Positions 6,247 to 6,938 of a DNA stretch of 6,938 bases are shown in pieces. Each line of letters starts with the position of its first letter. The first letter of the stretch is position 1. The stretch covers positions 1 to 6,938 of the forward strand of contig DAIDTZ010000401.1 of the NCBI GenBank assembly GCA_027456925.1, given 5' to 3'. The notes beneath the pieces are model-generated. The model saw nothing but the letters and a program-made list of their open reading frames with translations. It ran no database searches and was not told where the DNA came from. Source of the stretch: Nitrospirota bacterium. Its GTDB lineage: Bacteria; Nitrospirota; UBA9217. The translations under genes and the position numbers were made by a program.

Positions 6247-6447
6247 TTAGAGCTTTACAACATTGGCTGCTTTGGGGCCCTTGGGTGAGTCGACAACGTC
6301 GAACTGCACTTGCTGGCCTTCAGCCAACGACTTAAAGCCGCTGTCCTGAATGTCGCCGAAATGAACGAACACATCGCCGCCGTTTTCACGGGTTATGAAT
6401 CCAAAGCCTTTGGAATCATTAAACCACTTTACTGTTCCTGTCTCCAT
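6247..6447 (-). CDS. CspA-family cold-shock protein
   Basis: A 66-residue single cold-shock domain, the normal length for the family. GTVKWFND opens the fold; KGFGFI (13-18) is RNP1 and VFVHF (26-30) is RNP2, the surface that binds single-stranded RNA or [16 protein letters not shown] and KGPKAANV complete the beta barrel. These cytoplasmic proteins melt RNA secondary structure and act as RNA chaperones or antiterminators. The start has a strong AGGAGGT site at 6456-6462, 8 nt before the ATG. It is a single-gene unit with a clear promoter, a leader of about 108 nt holding a terminator-like hairpin, and a perfect terminator after the stop. A long structured leader is typical of cold-inducible csp genes. 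Which paralogue this is cannot be told, so no specific symbol is given. Confidence 0.97.
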   Translation of the reverse strand: METGTVKWFNDSKGFGFITRENGGDVFVHFGDIQDSGFKSLAEGQQVQFDVVDSPKGPKAANVVKL

Positions 6448-6458
6448 GATGAGCTACC

Positions 6459-6490
6459 TCCTTCTTGTGAATTGAAGCGACGGAAAAGGA
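6459..6490 (-). promoter_or_regulatory. Possible hairpin sequestering the csp ribosome-binding site
   Basis: On the minus strand TCCTTTT (6484-6490) can pair with AGAAGGA (6459-6465), 7 bp with one G-U and an 18-nt loop. This would cover the AGGA half of the csp Shine-Dalgarno. The stem is A/U-rich and its stability was not computed, so it is only suggestive of leader-based translational control. Confidence 0.25.
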
Positions 6491-6491
6491 C

Positions 6492-6526
6492 AAAAAAAAA
6501 TCCACAAAGTCGAACTGTCTTTGTGG
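6492..6526 (-). terminator. Terminator-like hairpin within the csp leader (possible attenuator)
   Basis: On the minus strand CCACAAAG pairs perfectly with CTTTGTGG (8 bp, 9-nt loop), followed by one A and nine T. It lies between the predicted csp transcription start (about 6555) and the csp ribosome site. It should either terminate csp transcripts early under some conditions or be overridden, and it would also stop readthrough from the rRNA methyltransferase gene. The stem sequence is nearly that of the hairpin at 6003-6038. Confidence 0.75.
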
Positions 6527-6561
6527 TTTCCCTACAAGTACATCCGGAACTTCTGAAAGAT

Positions 6562-6614
6562 ATAATGCCACTTCGGCGTCAGGAAGTCAAGCATTATTAT
6601 TTTTTATTTTTACT
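6562..6614 (-). promoter_or_regulatory. csp promoter with UP-like element
   Basis: On the minus strand TTGACT (6585-6590; 5 of 6) and CATTAT (6562-6567; 4 of 6, keeping the key A and final T) are 17 bp apart. Directly upstream, 6591-6614 is almost pure A/T with A-tracts, the form of an UP element that contacts the RNA polymerase alpha subunit. The predicted start is near 6555. This is a strong-looking promoter. Confidence 0.6.
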
Positions 6615-6646
6615 CCTCTTTCATGGATCCCGGGAGTACAGGGTCC

Positions 6647-6938
6647 TTATCGGCTGGTCTTCCTGAAAACGCGAATCTCCACATCAACATCCGTGGCCAG
6701 CCGGTCGAGCGCCTCCACTTTGGACTTGGTGCCGAGGTCGATGTTCCAGTAGTAGGGCGTCATTGCCAGGAGGTCCATGACCCCGGCGCGGCTCTTCAGC
6801 TCGACCCGGTAATTGACCCTTGTTGTCGTGGAAAGCGCAAGAAGCCCTCTTGCCTGGTCCGCTAGATCCGGCGCTGCATGCTCTCGCGCGATCGGATAGA
6901 TGATCTCCCGCAAACCGTTCAGGTGCCGGGGGCCGGGG
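6647..6938 (-). CDS. RlmA-like 23S rRNA (guanine-N1)-methyltransferase, C-terminal end (5' truncated by window)
   Basis: The frame stays open to the window edge. Codons before the in-frame TTG at 6911-6913 read PGPRHLNG, directly continuous with LREIIYP, so the gene starts beyond base 6938 and 96 C-terminal residues are visible. PGP-HL--LR--IYP and, later, LLAMTPYYW followed by a short EALDRLATDVDVEIRVFRK tail are what I recall of the RlmA/RrmA family, which methylates N1 of G745 or G748 in helix 35 of 23S rRNA using SAM. The zinc-binding N terminus and SAM motif I would be upstream and cannot be checked, so another related SAM methyltransferase is possible. The stop is followed by no good terminator of its own; the csp promoter begins about 33 bp downstream, and the csp leader hairpin is the first strong stop signal. 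Confidence 0.72.
   Translation of the reverse strand, partial: PGPRHLNGLREIIYPIAREHAAPDLADQARGLLALSTTTRVNYRVELKSRAGVMDLLAMTPYYWNIDLGTKSKVEALDRLATDVDVEIRVFRKTSR

Noticed and set aside
6003..6526. The two CCACAAAG hairpins read as a CRISPR or direct-repeat array
   Set aside because: There are only two copies about 490 bp apart with a gene between them, and each is a self-complementary stem with a U-run.
6561..6566. TATAAT on the plus strand, upstream of csp
   Set aside because: There is no -35 at suitable distance and no plus-strand gene downstream. It is the reverse side of the csp -10 region.
6647..6913. A complete 88-residue protein starting at the TTG at 6911-6913
   Set aside because: The frame continues upstream to the window edge with family-like residues (PGPRHLNG), so it is the end of a longer gene.

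Overview
The window carries eight protein genes, two of them cut by the window edges, and a dense set of non-coding signals at the right end. Nothing fixes the organism. The pairing of a coiled-coil/GAF protein with a lone receiver, a 66-residue cold-shock protein and a small four-cysteine protein suggests a free-living Gram-negative of the Desulfobacterota (former Deltaproteobacteria) or Nitrospirota type. This is an impression from protein style and has not been tested by a search. G+C looks moderate in the left half and clearly higher in the GAF gene.

Left block, plus strand (2-1787): the C-terminal end of an NAD-dependent epimerase-like protein; a class I SAM-dependent methyltransferase with an N-terminal zinc ribbon; and a TruC-type tRNA pseudouridine synthase. 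The methyltransferase and truC overlap by ATGA, so they are probably translationally coupled. Converging on truC, with only 7 bp between the stop codons, is a long minus-strand gene (1795-3996) for a B12-binding-type radical SAM protein. Its iron-sulfur cysteines are spaced CX4CX2C.

Middle block, plus strand (4234-5551): a coiled-coil plus GAF sensor-like protein followed by a single-domain CheY-like receiver. Both have good Shine-Dalgarno sites, and a hairpin lies between them. The divergent 237-bp gap before this pair holds candidate promoters in both directions and a 14-bp perfect palindrome.

Right block, minus strand (5586-6938): the C-terminal end of an RlmA-like 23S rRNA guanine methyltransferase, a CspA-family cold-shock gene, and a 129-residue protein with four cysteines and no function I recognise. 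The csp gene has its own promoter with an A/T-rich UP-like element, and a strong terminator after its stop. The csp gene and the four-cysteine gene each have a sigma70-like promoter with a 17-bp spacer. In each, about 28 nt after the predicted transcription start, comes a CCACAA(A/G)GA-type hairpin with a U-run, which has the form of an intrinsic terminator. A strong Shine-Dalgarno and start codon follow. Two adjacent genes with matched, attenuator-like leaders are the most interesting thing here, and suggest shared control, perhaps by cold shock. No tRNA, rRNA, CRISPR array or insertion sequence is visible, and no gene-free stretch exceeds 300 bases.
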